From Larkinella punicea (GTDB lineage Bacteria; Bacteroidota; Bacteroidia; Cytophagales; Spirosomataceae), in contig NZ_QOWE01000009.1 in the NCBI RefSeq assembly GCF_003334855.1, forward strand, positions 186,001 through 250,000: a stretch of DNA of 64,000 nucleotides. Direction: 5' to 3'. Positions 1 to 10,072 of this stretch are shown here, piece after piece. Both the position numbers and the translations under genes were made by a program. The notes under the pieces were generated by a model. The model saw only the letters and a program-made list of their open reading frames with translations. It did not search any database and was not told where the DNA came from. Positions within the stretch are counted from its first letter, which is position 1. Every line of letters starts with the position of its first letter.

Positions 1-2129
1 TCAAAGCTGATCAACCGCTGATCGTCGGCCAAATCGTAGCGAACCACAATTTTGGTCGAATCCACAAACTCGATCACGCCGTTTTCTTCGGCGATAACCA
101 GAGCGCGGGAGTCAATCGCAACGCGTCCTTCCAGACCGGTTCCAACAATCGGAGCCTGCGGGCGGAGCAGCGGAACGGCCTGCCGTTGCATGTTCGATCC
201 CATCAGGGCCCGGTTGGCATCATCATGTTCCAGGAACGGAATCATCGAAGCGGCCACCGAAACAATCTGGTTCGGCGCAATATCCATATAGGTAATGCTC
301 GACGGTTCCGAGATTGGGAAGTCACCTTCAAAACGTGACTTGATCCGGTCGCCCGTCAGCACCCCTTTCGGATCGACCTGCGTATTCGCCTGGGCGATAT
401 AATGCGTATCTTCTTCTTCGGCAGTCAGGTATTTCACCGGAATATCGGGCACGACTTTACCGCTATCAATGATCCGGTAAGGCGTTTCGATGAAGCCCAT
501 GCTGTTCACCTTCGCGTAGACACAAAGCGACGAAATCAAACCGATGTTCGGTCCTTCCGGCGTTTCGATCGTACACAGACGACCATAGTGGGTGTAGTGA
601 ACGTCACGTACTTCAAAACCGGCCCGCTCGCGCGACAGACCACCGGGTCCGAGTGCCGACATCCGACGCTTGTGCGTCACTTCGGCCAGCGGGTTAGTCT
701 GGTCCATGAACTGCGACAACTGGTTCGTACCGAAGAACGAGTTGATGACCGAGGACAAGGTCCGGGCATTGATCAAATCGACCGGTTTGAAATCTTCGTT
801 GTCCCGAACGTTCATCCGTTCTTTGATCGTCCGCGCCATCCGCGCCAGACCGACGCCAAACTGCGCGTACAATTGCTCACCGACCGTCCGGACGCGCCGG
901 TTGCTCAAGTGGTCAATATCATCGACAACGGCTTTCGAGTTGATCAGACCGATCAGGTATTTCACGATGGAAACAATATCTTCCGTCGTCAATACCTTCG
1001 TATCAGGCGCTACATCAAGACCCAGTTTTTTATTGATCCGGTAGCGGCCAACATCGCCCAAATCATAGCGTTTATCCGAGAAGAACAAACTCTGAATAAT
1101 TTCACGGGCGGTTTGCTCATCCGGAGCCTCGGTGTTCCGAAGCTGACGGTAGATTTGCTCAACCGCTTCTTTCTCCGAGTTGGAGCTATCTTTTTGCAGG
1201 GTGTTGTAGATGATGTTGTAATCAGCGACGTTCATATCCTCCTTGTGCAGGATGATCGACTTCTGCCCTGAATCGGTAATGGTGTCGATGTGATCAGCCG
1301 CAATGACCGAATCACGCTCCATCAATACCTCATTCCGGCTGATTGACACCACTTCACCCGTATCTTCATCCACAAAATCTTCCGTCCACGTCCGCAAAAC
1401 CCGGGCAGCCAGCCGACGGCCCACTACTTTTTTCAGGTTTGCCGGCGTTGCCGGTATCTCTTCAGACAATCCGAACAGGTCCAGGATTTCCTTATCTGAA
1501 CCAAAGCCAATGGCACGCAGCAGCGTCGTTACCGGAAATTTCTTCTTCCGGTCGATGTAAGCATACATGACGTTGTTGACGTCGGTTGAGAATTCAATCC
1601 ACGATCCTTTGAACGGAATGATCCGTGCTGAATACAATTTCGTTCCGTTGGTGTGCTTGCTCATGGAGAAGAACACGCCCGGTGACCGGTGCAATTGGGA
1701 AACAATTACCCGTTCGGCTCCGTTGATGACAAACGAACCTTTCGCCGTCATGTACGGAATATTTCCTAAAAATACTTCCTGCTCAATGGTCTCGAAGTCT
1801 TCGTTGTCCGCATCGTTACAGGAAAGCCGTAATTTAGCTTTCAACGGCACCGAATACGTCAGACCCCGGTCGATACACTCATCGACCGAATATTTCGGGG
1901 GATCCACCGAATAATCGATAAACTCCAGCACGAAATTTTCGCGGGAGTCAGAAATCGGAAAATTTTCTTGAAAAACTTTAAACAAACCTTCTTTCGAACG
2001 ATTATCAGAAGGGGTGTCTAACTGAAAAAAATCTTGGAAAGATTGTATCTGAACATCCAAAAAATCCGGATATTCGATCACTGGTTTGATTTTCGCAAAG
2101 CTTATACGCGTGGTTGTTTTCGTAGCCAA
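1..2129 (-). CDS. rpoB: RNA polymerase beta subunit, N-terminal 709 codons (partial)
   Basis: This is the catalytic beta subunit of DNA-directed RNA polymerase. The gene runs off the left edge, so the C-terminal part is missing. The rifampicin region is visible at about residues 462-490 ([22 protein letters not shown]). The usual resistance positions carry wild-type residues: D in FMDQ, H in THKRR and S in MSALG. No ATG is available: an in-frame stop lies at 2175-2177, and TTG at 2127-2129 is the only plausible start, giving an N-terminus reading [11 protein letters not shown] (initiator Met in practice). It follows rplL in the ribosomal protein operon, with an attenuator-like hairpin between them. 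The identity is certain; the start is inferred. Confidence 0.97.
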   Translation of the reverse strand, partial: MATKTTTRISFAKIKPVIEYPDFLDVQIQSFQDFFQLDTPSDNRSKEGLFKVFQENFPISDSRENFVLEFIDYSVDPPKYSVDECIDRGLTYSVPLKAKLRLSCNDADNEDFETIEQEVFLGNIPYMTAKGSFVINGAERVIVSQLHRSPGVFFSMSKHTNGTKLYSARIIPFKGSWIEFSTDVNNVMYAYIDRKKKFPVTTLLRAIGFGSDKEILDLFGLSEEIPATPANLKKVVGRRLAARVLRTWTEDFVDEDTGEVVSISRNEVLMERDSVIAADHIDTITDSGQKSIILHKEDMNVADYNIIYNTLQKDSSNSEKEAVEQIYRQLRNTEAPDEQTAREIIQSLFFSDKRYDLGDVGRYRINKKLGLDVAPDTKVLTTEDIVSIVKYLIGLINSKAVVDDIDHLSNRRVRTVGEQLYAQFGVGLARMARTIKERMNVRDNEDFKPVDLINARTLSSVINSFFGTNQLSQFMDQTNPLAEVTHKRRMSALGPGGLSRERAGFEVRDVHYTHYGRLCTIETPEGPNIGLISSLCVYAKVNSMGFIETPYRIIDSGKVVPDIPVKYLTAEEEDTHYIAQANTQVDPKGVLTGDRIKSRFEGDFPISEPSSITYMDIAPNQIVSVAASMIPFLEHDDANRALMGSNMQRQAVPLLRPQAPIVGTGLEGRVAIDSRALVIAEENGVIEFVDSTKIVVRYDLADDQRLISF

Positions 2130-2270
2130 GACTTCGTTGCGTTTAGTGATAGTGATCGAGATTGACTCGTCCGCTTACTTTTGGTACACAAAAGGGCGTA
2201 AACGGACAACGTAATATACAGGAAAATAGTTTGCTTTCCCGTGTGTACAGCGCAAAACTCCCCAAACAGG

Positions 2271-2292
2271 AAAAGACCTGACAGATGCCAGG
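2271..2292 (-). terminator. attenuator-like hairpin between rplL and rpoB
   Basis: On the minus strand a stem (CCTGG, short loop, then TCAGG) at 2277-2292 is followed by a T-rich tract (complement of 2271-2274). It lies in the 200-nt gap after rplL. By analogy with the known rplL-rpoB attenuator of enterobacteria it may reduce read-through into rpoB. The stem is short, so this is tentative. Confidence 0.4.
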
Positions 2293-2329
2293 CCTATTCC
2301 CGGGGGAGAATGTGATGCCCCAAGCAGGG

Positions 2330-2710
2330 TTATTTCACTTCAACTTCTGCTCCGGCTTCTTCCAGTTGCTTGCGCAGCGCTTCGGCTTCGTCTTTCGCAA
2401 CACCTTCTTTCACTGGTTTTGGAGCTGTATCAACCAATTCCTTGGCTTCTTTCAGGCCCAGACCGGTCAGGTCTTTCACCAATTTCACAACGGCCAGTTT
2501 GCTGGCGCCTGCTGCTTTCAGGATCACGTCAAAAGACGTTTTCTCAGGAGCGGCTGCAACTTCTTCACCGCCACCACCACCGGCTACCATCACGGGAGCT
2601 GCTGCTGCTGGTTCGATGCCGTATTCGTCTTTCAGAATAGCAGCCAGTTCGTTAACTTCTTTTACCGTCAGGTTGACAAGCTGCTCCGCGAACGCTTTCA
2701 AATCTGCCAT
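2330..2710 (-). CDS. rplL: 50S ribosomal protein L7/L12
   Basis: This is the 126-aa stalk protein of the large subunit, which binds L10 as dimers and recruits translational GTPases. The N-terminal dimerisation segment (residues 1-35) is followed by an Ala/Gly-rich hinge (about 36-55) and the globular C-terminal domain with the expected KTSFDVIL and [11 protein letters not shown] motifs. Length is typical. It follows rplJ, as in nearly all bacteria. The start ATG (2708-2710) gives the standard [12 protein letters not shown]-terminus. Confidence 0.98.
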   Translation of the reverse strand: MADLKAFAEQLVNLTVKEVNELAAILKDEYGIEPAAAAPVMVAGGGGGEEVAAAPEKTSFDVILKAAGASKLAVVKLVKDLTGLGLKEAKELVDTAPKPVKEGVAKDEAEALRKQLEEAGAEVEVK

Positions 2711-2804
2711 TTTCGTATTCTTGATTAGATTGTTACAAAATTGATTTAAAACTGTACCCAGGGACCGGGGTTATTAGCCATTAGTCCGTGAGCATTGTAT
2801 TGCG

Positions 2805-3341
2805 TCAGGCGGCTTCCCGCTCCGACAGTGTTTTGAGGATACCGGCCAGTTTGTTGCCACCACTCTGCAGACCAGAAATAACATTCTTGGCAGGTGATTG
2901 CAGCAAGGCGATAACGTCGCCGATGAGTTCGTTCTTGGTTTTCAGTGTCAACAGCGTCTCCAATTGGTCGTGACCAATAAACAGGCTGTAATCTACCGAT
3001 GCGCCTTTCAGCTTCAGCTTATCATTACCGGCTTCTTTGCGGTATTGCTTGATCAGTTTGGCTGGAACTTTACCCGATTCCGCGTGGAACATCACGCCGG
3101 AGAATCCCGTCAATACAGCCTCATCGAAGGAAGCATAATCGGTTTCCAGCGTTTCCAGTGCTTTCCGGATCAGTGTGTTTTTGATAACCCGGTATTCGAT
3201 ACCCTGGTCGAAACACATCCGACGCAGTTTGTTTACTTCGGCAACCGACATGCCACTGGCATCGGTGATATAGAAGTAGGGAACCGTCTTGAACTTCTCG
3301 CTCAGTTCCTCAATAATCGCTCCTTTTTCTTCCCGTGTCAT
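2805..3341 (-). CDS. rplJ: 50S ribosomal protein L10
   Basis: This 178-aa protein anchors the L7/L12 dimers to 23S rRNA. I chose the ATG at 3339-3341 (MTREEKGAII) over an upstream in-frame codon inside rplA, because it starts 1 nt after the rplA stop and gives the usual N-terminus. An rRNA-binding N-terminal domain with GMSVAEVNKLR is followed by the C-terminal helix (about residues 140-178) that carries L7/L12. The close junction suggests translational coupling to rplA. L10 autoregulation of this operon is known elsewhere but no leader structure was recognised here. Confidence 0.97.
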   Translation of the reverse strand: MTREEKGAIIEELSEKFKTVPYFYITDASGMSVAEVNKLRRMCFDQGIEYRVIKNTLIRKALETLETDYASFDEAVLTGFSGVMFHAESGKVPAKLIKQYRKEAGNDKLKLKGASVDYSLFIGHDQLETLLTLKTKNELIGDVIALLQSPAKNVISGLQSGGNKLAGILKTLSEREAA

Positions 3342-3342
3342 G

Positions 3343-4041
3343 TTACAGTCCTGATACCGTCGTTTTATCAATTACTACACTCGGACTCATCGTGCTTGAC
3401 AAATGAATCGTTCTTACATACGTACCTTTTGAGGACGAAGGTTTCAGGCGCAGCAGGGTTGCAATAATTTCCTGTGCGTTTTCGGCCAGTTTGTCCGGGT
3501 CGAACGACACTTTACCAATACCGGCGTGGATGATTCCGAATTTATCGACTTTGAAGTCGATTTTACCGGCTTTCACTTCACGAACTGCCTTGCCTACTTC
3601 CGGCGTTACCGTACCCGATTTCGGGTTTGGCATCAATCCGCGCGGCCCCAGAACCCGGCCCAGTTTACCAACTTTAGCCATGACGTTCGGCATCGTGATG
3701 ATCACGTCTACGTCCGTCCAGCCTTGTTCGATTTTGGTAATGTATTCGTCCAGCCCAACGAAATCAGCACCCGCTTCTTTCGCTTCAGCTTCTTTATCCG
3801 GTGTGCACAGTACCAATACACGAACGGTTTTACCCGTACCGTGTGGCAGTGTAGCCACACCCCGTACCATTTGATCCGCTTTCCGGGGATCAACGCCCAA
3901 ACGAACGTCAATGTCCACCGAAGCGTCAAACTTCGTATACGAGATTGTCTTTAAAATCTCGGCAGCCTGCGCCAATGAGTACTCTTTCGCAACTTCGTAT
4001 TTGCTCAGAGCATCCTTTTGTTTTTTAGTCAATTTTCCCAT
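3343..4041 (-). CDS. rplA: 50S ribosomal protein L1
   Basis: This 232-aa protein forms the L1 stalk that contacts E-site tRNA. The conserved core segments are present ([20 protein letters not shown] near residue 40, then [18 protein letters not shown] near 130). Length is normal. It lies 27 nt after rplK and ends 1 nt before rplJ. In many bacteria L1 represses translation of the L11-L1 mRNA; no clear L1-binding mimic was identified in the rplK leader. Confidence 0.98.
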   Translation of the reverse strand: MGKLTKKQKDALSKYEVAKEYSLAQAAEILKTISYTKFDASVDIDVRLGVDPRKADQMVRGVATLPHGTGKTVRVLVLCTPDKEAEAKEAGADFVGLDEYITKIEQGWTDVDVIITMPNVMAKVGKLGRVLGPRGLMPNPKSGTVTPEVGKAVREVKAGKIDFKVDKFGIIHAGIGKVSFDPDKLAENAQEIIATLLRLKPSSSKGTYVRTIHLSSTMSPSVVIDKTTVSGL

Positions 4042-4068
4042 TATCTTCTCTGAATTTGACTGCTGAAA

Positions 4069-4512
4069 TTAATTGTCCCAGGGAGCTTTCCCCGATACCG
4101 TGATGCCCATACTCCGGGCGGTACCGGCAATCATCTTCATCGCTGATTCGATGGTAAAGGCGTTCAGATCCGGCATTTTCGTTTCAGCAATCTGCCGAAC
4201 TTGATCCCAGGTTACTGAGCCAACTTTGTTCCGGTTCGGCTGAGCCGACGCGGTTTTGACTTTGGCGGCCTCCATCAACAGGATGGGTGCAGGCGGTGTT
4301 TTGATGACAAATTCAAACGATTTGTCTTTGTAGTACGTGATCAGTACCGGAAGGACCATGCCTGCCTTATCCTGCGTCCGTCCGTTGAACTGCTTGCAGA
4401 ATTCCATGATGTTCAAACCCTTGGAACCCAACGCTGGTCCGATCGGAGGAGAGGGATTGGCAGCACCACCCTTCACCTGCAATTTCACGTAGCCAACTAC
4501 TTCTTTTGCCAT
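4069..4512 (-). CDS. rplK: 50S ribosomal protein L11
   Basis: This 147-aa protein belongs to the GTPase-associated centre and is needed for the RelA response. The N-terminal domain carries the Pro-rich motif [18 protein letters not shown]; the C-terminal rRNA-binding domain has [27 protein letters not shown]. Start ATG at 4510-4512 gives [10 protein letters not shown]. It sits between nusG and rplA in the canonical order. Confidence 0.98.
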   Translation of the reverse strand: MAKEVVGYVKLQVKGGAANPSPPIGPALGSKGLNIMEFCKQFNGRTQDKAGMVLPVLITYYKDKSFEFVIKTPPAPILLMEAAKVKTASAQPNRNKVGSVTWDQVRQIAETKMPDLNAFTIESAMKMIAGTARSMGITVSGKAPWDN

Positions 4513-4597
4513 TGCTTCTGGTTTGTTACGCTAAGCCCTGCGAATGACTGTCCGTCCAGTGGGAAGCATACGACGGCATGGTCTCGGGCATAGCCAG

Positions 4598-5155
4598 TTA
4601 ATTTTCCTTTTCTACTTGTGCGTAACTCAGCTCTACAGGGGTATTTCTACCGAAAATCTTGACTACCACATTCAGCTTCTTCCGTTCGTCGAACACTTCC
4701 TCGACGGTTCCGATGAAACCACTGAATGGGCCATCAACCACTTTTACTGATTCTCCTTTCAGGAAAGACACTGTGGGCGTCGTCACTTCCTGCGTAATTT
4801 CATCGACTTTCCCCAGAATACGGTTCACCTCAGCCTGCCGCAATGGAACCGGAATTTTGGTCGGACCGTTGGCGTTTCCCAGAAAGCCCAGAACACCGGG
4901 CATGCTGGTAATCAAGTGGGAAACTTCGCCGTTGGAAAGGTCGGCTGAAATTAAAATATAGCCCGGAAAGAACGTTTTCTCACGAACCCGCTTTTTTCCG
5001 TTCCGCATTTCGTATACTTTTTCAGACGGAATCAGAATCTGAGGAACAAAGTCACCCAACCCTTGTCTGGTAATTTCATTTTCCAGATAAGACTTGACTT
5101 TCTTTTCCTGGCCAGAAATAGCCCGGACAACATACCATTTGATTCCGCTTTCCAT
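4598..5155 (-). CDS. nusG: transcription termination/antitermination factor NusG
   Basis: This 185-aa transcription elongation factor binds the polymerase clamp and couples it to ribosomes or Rho. The N-terminal NGN domain starts KWYVVRAISGQEKKVK and contains the FPGYILI strand. The C-terminal KOW domain (about residues 130-185) begins FLKGESVKVVDGPFSGF. No inserted domain III is seen. It lies between secE and rplK, as expected. Confidence 0.97.
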   Translation of the reverse strand: MESGIKWYVVRAISGQEKKVKSYLENEITRQGLGDFVPQILIPSEKVYEMRNGKKRVREKTFFPGYILISADLSNGEVSHLITSMPGVLGFLGNANGPTKIPVPLRQAEVNRILGKVDEITQEVTTPTVSFLKGESVKVVDGPFSGFIGTVEEVFDERKKLNVVVKIFGRNTPVELSYAQVEKEN

Positions 5156-5233
5156 CGTGAATTCGTTACGAATTGTAATTGTTGCTGAATGATTACCAAC
5201 TCCGAATCACACAGAGACAATTATGACCTGGCA

Positions 5234-5425
5234 TCAAAACGACTGATAAAAAAGATTCAGCGCGTTTTCAAACAAAAAATCGATGCCTCCTACCAGCAGT
5301 GCAAAAATCAGCGATGCAATCAAGACCAATGTTGAGCTGGCTTGCAAATCGCCAAACTTTGGCCATGTAACATTGTGCTGAACCTCCTCCAGGGAGTCTT
5401 TCAGAAATGAGGTAACCTTGTCCAT
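5234..5425 (-). CDS. secE: preprotein translocase subunit SecE
   Basis: This 63-aa single-span subunit stabilises SecY in the Sec translocon. The ATG at 5423-5425 (MDKVTSFLKDSLEEV) was chosen because a longer reading would run back into the tRNA-Trp gene. An amphipathic N-terminal helix with HNVTWP, typical of bacterial SecE, precedes one membrane segment (about residues 32-54). It is preceded by tRNA-Trp and followed by nusG, the standard bacterial arrangement. Confidence 0.95.
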   Translation of the reverse strand: MDKVTSFLKDSLEEVQHNVTWPKFGDLQASSTLVLIASLIFALLVGGIDFLFENALNLFYQSF

Positions 5426-5437
5426 CTGTGATGTGAT

Positions 5438-5511
5438 TGGCACGGGTGGAGAGATTCGAACTCCCATCAACGGTTTTGGAGACCGCTATTCTACCCTTGA
5501 ACTACACCCGT
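5438..5511 (-). tRNA. trnW: tRNA-Trp (CCA anticodon)
   Basis: A full cloverleaf can be drawn on the minus strand: acceptor ACGGGTG/CACCCGT, anticodon loop CTCCAAA with anticodon CCA, T-loop TTCGAAT, discriminator G and an encoded CCA tail. It lies between tuf and secE, as in many bacteria. Confidence 0.96.
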
Positions 5512-5632
5512 GTTTAGTTAGAAGAAAGAGAAAAGAAATAAGACAAAAGATGCAAATCTAGCCTTTTATCTTAGCTCTTTTCTCTTTGTTCCGGTTTGCC
5601 CGCCGAAACGGACTGCAAAGTTACTAAATATT

Positions 5633-5674
5633 CAGAAAAAACAAGTGCATCCCCCGAAAGAAATGCACTTGTTT
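5633..5674 (-). terminator. rho-independent terminator of tuf
   Basis: A perfect 12-bp inverted repeat (5639-5650 with 5663-5674) is followed on the minus strand by a T-tract (complement of the A-run ending at 5641). It lies just after the tuf stop codon. It should reduce read-through into tRNA-Trp-secE. Confidence 0.85.
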
Positions 5675-5687
5675 CAATAGCCTTGTA

Positions 5688-6875
<1,188 letters not shown>

Positions 6876-6934
6876 TGTTGGAAAAGCTTAAATTGAACTG
6901 GTTATTTTAAATTGATTGAAATTTGCCGTTTCTG

Positions 6935-7006
<72 letters not shown>

Positions 7007-7031
7007 TTTTGTATACGCAAAACTAAGAAAA

Positions 7032-7087
7032 ATGAATAATGCAGAATGAAAATGATTGACTCGTCACGTTCATTATACACTATTCAT
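7032..7087. repeat. imperfect inverted repeat between tRNA-Thr and tRNA-Gly
   Basis: A 23-nt arm at 7032-7054 (ATGAATAATGCAGAATGAAA...) pairs with 7065-7087 with five mismatches around a 10-nt loop. The arm composition (ATGAAT, AATGAA) resembles the perfect-looking hairpin at 42629-42705, suggesting two copies of one dispersed palindromic element. It could also act as an RNA processing or termination hairpin in the tRNA transcript. Confidence 0.5.
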
Positions 7088-7091
7088 TATC

Positions 7092-7167
7092 TGGAGCGGG
7101 AGACCGGGCTCGAACCGGCCACCTGAAGCTTGGAAGGCTACCGCTCTACCAAATGAGCTACTCCCGC
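7092..7167 (-). tRNA. trnG: tRNA-Gly (TCC anticodon)
   Basis: The minus-strand cloverleaf has acceptor GCGGGAG/CTCCCGC, anticodon loop CTTCCAA (anticodon TCC), T-arm with GGTTCGAGCC and an encoded CCA. The anticodon stem has one T-T mismatch at its second pair. It is the middle gene of the tRNA cluster before tuf. Confidence 0.94.
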
Positions 7168-7249
7168 TTTTTTTCGTTTCTAATTTTAGTGCCCGCCGTT
7201 TCAACCGGAAACGATAAACTCAAAACTATAAACTAACTTCACTTTTACT

Positions 7250-7335
7250 TGGTGGGGAGTGGAGGATTCGAACCTCCGAAGGCGTACGCCAGCAGATTTA
7301 CAGTCTGATCCATTTGGCCACTCTGGAAACTCCCC
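7250..7335 (-). tRNA. trnY: tRNA-Tyr (GTA anticodon)
   Basis: This 86-nt class II tRNA on the minus strand has acceptor GGGGAGT/ACTCCCC, anticodon loop CTGTAAA (anticodon GTA), a long variable arm and T-arm GAGGTTCGAATCCTC, with an encoded CCA. It is the first gene after the promoter at 7397-7426. Confidence 0.96.
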
Positions 7336-7396
7336 TTTCAGTCCTTAAAAAGCACTTTTTGATGTCACTCAACCAGCACTTCTGCCAACGGAGTTG

Positions 7397-7426
7397 CAAA
7401 ATTACATGCTTTTTTTGCTAAGTCAA
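7397..7426 (-). promoter_or_regulatory. promoter of the tRNA-tuf cluster
   Basis: On the minus strand TTG (7424-7426), a 19-nt spacer and TAATTTTG (7397-7404) match the Bacteroidota primary sigma consensus TTG-N19-21-TAnnTTTG. It lies about 60 nt upstream of tRNA-Tyr and should drive the tRNA-tuf cluster and possibly the downstream secE-rpoB genes. Confidence 0.8.
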
Positions 7427-7471
7427 CTATTCGCTTAAAATAAATTTAGCTGAACCAATTTAGTAACAAAC

Positions 7472-7507
7472 AAAAACCACCACTGGCCTGCGCCAACGGC
7501 GGTTTTT
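7472..7507 (-). terminator. terminator after the outer-membrane-like gene
   Basis: Arms 7472-7481 and 7498-7507 (GC core with A and T flanks, one mismatch) lie directly downstream of the minus-strand gene ending at 7524. The structure has A/T runs on both sides and could work in both directions. Confidence 0.65.
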
Positions 7508-7523
7508 TGCCCCTCAGAAATTC

Positions 7524-8540
7524 TTATAAACCAATTCCGAAACTCAACGCCCGAACGTTCGGCCCTTTGTTGTCCTGGAACATCGGATTCAGATCATACT
7601 TGATAAAGAAATTCGTACGGGCAATGCCGATGTGGGCAATGAGACCATAGCGAAAATCATTCAGGTAAAAGTTCGAGTGCTGCCGTTCTTTGTTGTTATC
7701 CTGCTCTTTGATTTTCGTATAGCTATCGACCCGGTAGCCCGCGTAACCGCCGAAACCCAGATGCCCCATCTTACGGCCGCTGCTGTTGTAAAAACTGAGC
7801 CGCGGCACCACCGGTAAATTGACGGAACAAACCGTCAGTTTGCTTTTCTTTAAATCCCGTCCGGCATCCGAAAACACAATACCGTCGGCACCTTTCTGCG
7901 CAATGACATCGTTTTCAAACATGTAGTTATTCCAGGACACTTCTATTCCGTAATAGAGTTTGAAACCTACGTGCTGACTCCGGGCAATGGTTGGCATCTG
8001 GCTCAGTGCCAGGCTGATGTAACGGGAACCCAACGGCTTTAATCGGTAGCTTTCGGCGGGATAATTCGGATTGGTGCTCTTCTCAACCAGGCTGTTCAAT
8101 CCAATACCGCCCCCCTCGGCTCCCAGTTCCCAATTGTCTTTTTTCCGACGGCGGTTGTGGTTCCGGCTCGACCAGTCCGAGTCACTATCGGAACGTTCAT
8201 AACGCCGATCGTCCGATTCTTTGATCGTCACGCTCACCTCGCCATCCCGCTGGGTCACAATCAAAACCGTGTCCTGCAAATACCGCTGCACCCGGTTTTC
8301 GTCAATCACAATGAACGTCTCCCCCGCTTTGGCAGAATCGAGCTTCATGCCCATATCGCGGATAATTTTATTGATGTCGTAATTGGACAACTGCCGGATT
8401 CCTTCTTTGTCGTTGGAGTGGATAACCAGTCGGGTTTTGTTACCGAATAAAATAACCAGTGAGTCGGCTTTCAGACTTTCGGGAGCGGCCCACGCCAGGC
8501 TACCGAACAGCATTAAGAGGGTGGTGAATACGGATTTCAT
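7524..8540 (-). CDS. exported beta-barrel-like protein of unknown function
   Basis: This 338-aa protein has a clear signal peptide (MKSVFTTLLMLFGSLAWA, cleavage near residue 18). The ATG at 8538-8540 was chosen because the longer reading has no signal peptide at its start. The first 130 residues are soluble and include a basic and Ser/Asp-rich linker (about 118-135). From about residue 140 alternating hydrophobic strands, the phrase HLGFGGYAGYRVDSY and a terminal aromatic-poor strand suggest a porin-like outer-membrane barrel. It begins 4 nt after the anti-sigma-like gene, so it is probably part of that sigma operon and perhaps its target. The function is unknown. Confidence 0.75.
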   Translation of the reverse strand: MKSVFTTLLMLFGSLAWAAPESLKADSLVILFGNKTRLVIHSNDKEGIRQLSNYDINKIIRDMGMKLDSAKAGETFIVIDENRVQRYLQDTVLIVTQRDGEVSVTIKESDDRRYERSDSDSDWSSRNHNRRRKKDNWELGAEGGGIGLNSLVEKSTNPNYPAESYRLKPLGSRYISLALSQMPTIARSQHVGFKLYYGIEVSWNNYMFENDVIAQKGADGIVFSDAGRDLKKSKLTVCSVNLPVVPRLSFYNSSGRKMGHLGFGGYAGYRVDSYTKIKEQDNNKERQHSNFYLNDFRYGLIAHIGIARTNFFIKYDLNPMFQDNKGPNVRALSFGIGL

Positions 8541-8544
8541 GGTT

Positions 8545-9390
8545 CTATTTGTTGTTTGGATTTTTCTTGAATGCACTGTAGCGCAGGTTCTCATACGAAT
8601 TGGAAATCTTCTCTTTTCCTTCCTGAACCCGCTCCGACGCCCGGGCTAGCAACGCACCCGGCTGAACGCCCACGTCTTCCCATTCGACGGGTTCACCGGA
8701 TTTTATCTTGTTGAACTGGCGCAGCACCCGGCCCAAACGGAAGCGTTTTTTCTTCGGCTGATCTTCATCCGTACGTTCCGTAAACGCAGTGTTTTCGGAT
8801 TCCATTGACGCAACCAGAGCGGTTGGTTTGATTTCGGGAGCCGCCATCTGAACCACCAGTGTTCGCTCAGCCGGTTTGGGAGCTTCTTCGGCAGCTAGCA
8901 ACGCTTCCGGCTTCCGAACCTCTTCCAGCGGAACTGAAACGGACGGTTTTTCAGTCATCACCAGTTCCTGTGCAACTCGCGAAGCCCGTTGTACAACCTG
9001 ATGGCTGTCTTCTAGTTGACTATTGCTCCGGGGAGTCGCAGGTTTTTCAAACGCGATGACCGGTTTTTCCTCTTCTTCAATTGCTGATGGCAGGTCGGTT
9101 TTCGATGGTACATGTTTCTGGCCCGGTGCTGCCTTTTTCGGTGTCTGCTGTGCTACCCGGGTGGTTGCCGGACCGGTTTTGACGGTTTCATCACCCGACC
9201 ACAACCACCACGACGCCAACAGCAGTACGCCTACGCTGGCGGCCGACGCATACCACCAGACAAACGGTGCTTTGCGTTCTTCCTTCGCGTTCATTCGGCG
9301 TTGTAGTTCTTCCCACGAAGCCCGTTCCGGTTTTACCCTGTGGTCCCTTAACTGGCTGGAAAACAGATCGTCAATAGGATGCTGGCTCAT
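8545..9390 (-). CDS. anti-sigma-factor-like single-span membrane protein
   Basis: This 281-aa protein has a short cytoplasmic N-terminus (SWEELQRRM near residue 25, a motif common at the start of Bacteroidota anti-sigma-like proteins), one membrane segment at about residues 44-64 (WWYASAASVGVLLLASWWLW) and a long low-complexity periplasmic part rich in Pro, Glu, Lys and Val. Family assignment rests on position directly after an ECF sigma gene and on topology; no catalytic motif is seen. The start overlaps the sigma gene by 20 nt, suggesting translational coupling. Confidence 0.7.
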   Translation of the reverse strand: MSQHPIDDLFSSQLRDHRVKPERASWEELQRRMNAKEERKAPFVWWYASAASVGVLLLASWWLWSGDETVKTGPATTRVAQQTPKKAAPGQKHVPSKTDLPSAIEEEEKPVIAFEKPATPRSNSQLEDSHQVVQRASRVAQELVMTEKPSVSVPLEEVRKPEALLAAEEAPKPAERTLVVQMAAPEIKPTALVASMESENTAFTERTDEDQPKKKRFRLGRVLRQFNKIKSGEPVEWEDVGVQPGALLARASERVQEGKEKISNSYENLRYSAFKKNPNNK

Positions 9391-9958
9391 AACTTATTGA
9401 TTTTTTTTTTACATCCAACTGCGTCAGCAACCGTTGCAGGAGAGCCCGTGCGCGGTGCAGTTGCGATTTGGAGGTACTTTCGGTGATTCCCAATGATTCG
9501 GCTATTTCGGCATGGCTGTACCCTTCGATGGCGTAGAGATTGAATACGGTTTTGTAGCCGGCTGGCAATTGTTCGAGCAGATTCATCAGGTCTTCGGCCA
9601 TCAAATCCTGATCGGCAAACGTGGTGTCGGCTTCGGGTGCGGCATCTTCCAGCGCAATTTCGGCCCGCCATTGTTTGTTCTTTCGCAGATACATCAGGGA
9701 TTCATTCACCATGATCCGTCGAATCCAGCCTTCAAAACTACCTTCGCTTTTATACTGCCCGATTTTTTCAAAAACCCGCATGAAACCGTCCATCAGTATC
9801 TCCTCTGCTTCGTAACGGTTGGAGACGTAGCGGACGCAGATCGTCAGCATTTTCGACGAATACCGCTCAAACAACGCCTTCTGCGCCCGGCTGTCCGCCC
9901 GTTGCAGTGCCGTTATGAGCTGCATTTCCGTTGAATAGCCGAGTAATCGTCGAATCAT
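9371..9958 (-). CDS. ECF-type RNA polymerase sigma factor
   Basis: This 195-aa sigma-70 family protein has region 2 at about residues 25-95 (ALFERYSSKMLTIC, RYEAEEILMDGFMRVFEKIGQY, EGWIRRIMVN) and region 4 at about 130-185 (LEQLPAGYKTVFNLYAIEGYSHAEIAESLGI with the HTH). It probably directs transcription of its own operon and an envelope-related regulon, with the next gene as its inhibitor. The last 10 codons lie after an A10 run (complement of 9401-9410); one extra A would move the stop to an ATGA overlap with the next start. The identity is certain; the exact C-terminus is uncertain. Confidence 0.93.
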   Translation of the reverse strand: MIRRLLGYSTEMQLITALQRADSRAQKALFERYSSKMLTICVRYVSNRYEAEEILMDGFMRVFEKIGQYKSEGSFEGWIRRIMVNESLMYLRKNKQWRAEIALEDAAPEADTTFADQDLMAEDLMNLLEQLPAGYKTVFNLYAIEGYSHAEIAESLGITESTSKSQLHRARALLQRLLTQLDVKKKSISYEPASY

Positions 9959-10034
9959 GCCGGTTAAAAATCGTTTTCAGGAACAAGATGCAAACCGGGT
10001 TGGTCGAGGTTGCATGGTGGGTTGAAATTATTCA

Positions 10035-10064
10035 AAAAAGAAGCCCGGTCGACTGACCGGGCTT
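10035..10064 (-). terminator. terminator of the act-cox respiratory operon
   Basis: A perfect 10-bp GC-rich stem (10041-10050 with 10055-10064, loop GACT) is followed on the minus strand by a run of T (complement of 10034-10039). It lies 9 nt beyond the last gene of the operon and before the sigma factor gene. Confidence 0.9.
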
Positions 10065-10072
10065 GAGGAAGT

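Noticed and set aside
402-1271. Long open frame opposite rpoB
   Set aside because: It is the antisense shadow of rpoB; its residues show no domain and the rpoB frame is unmistakable.
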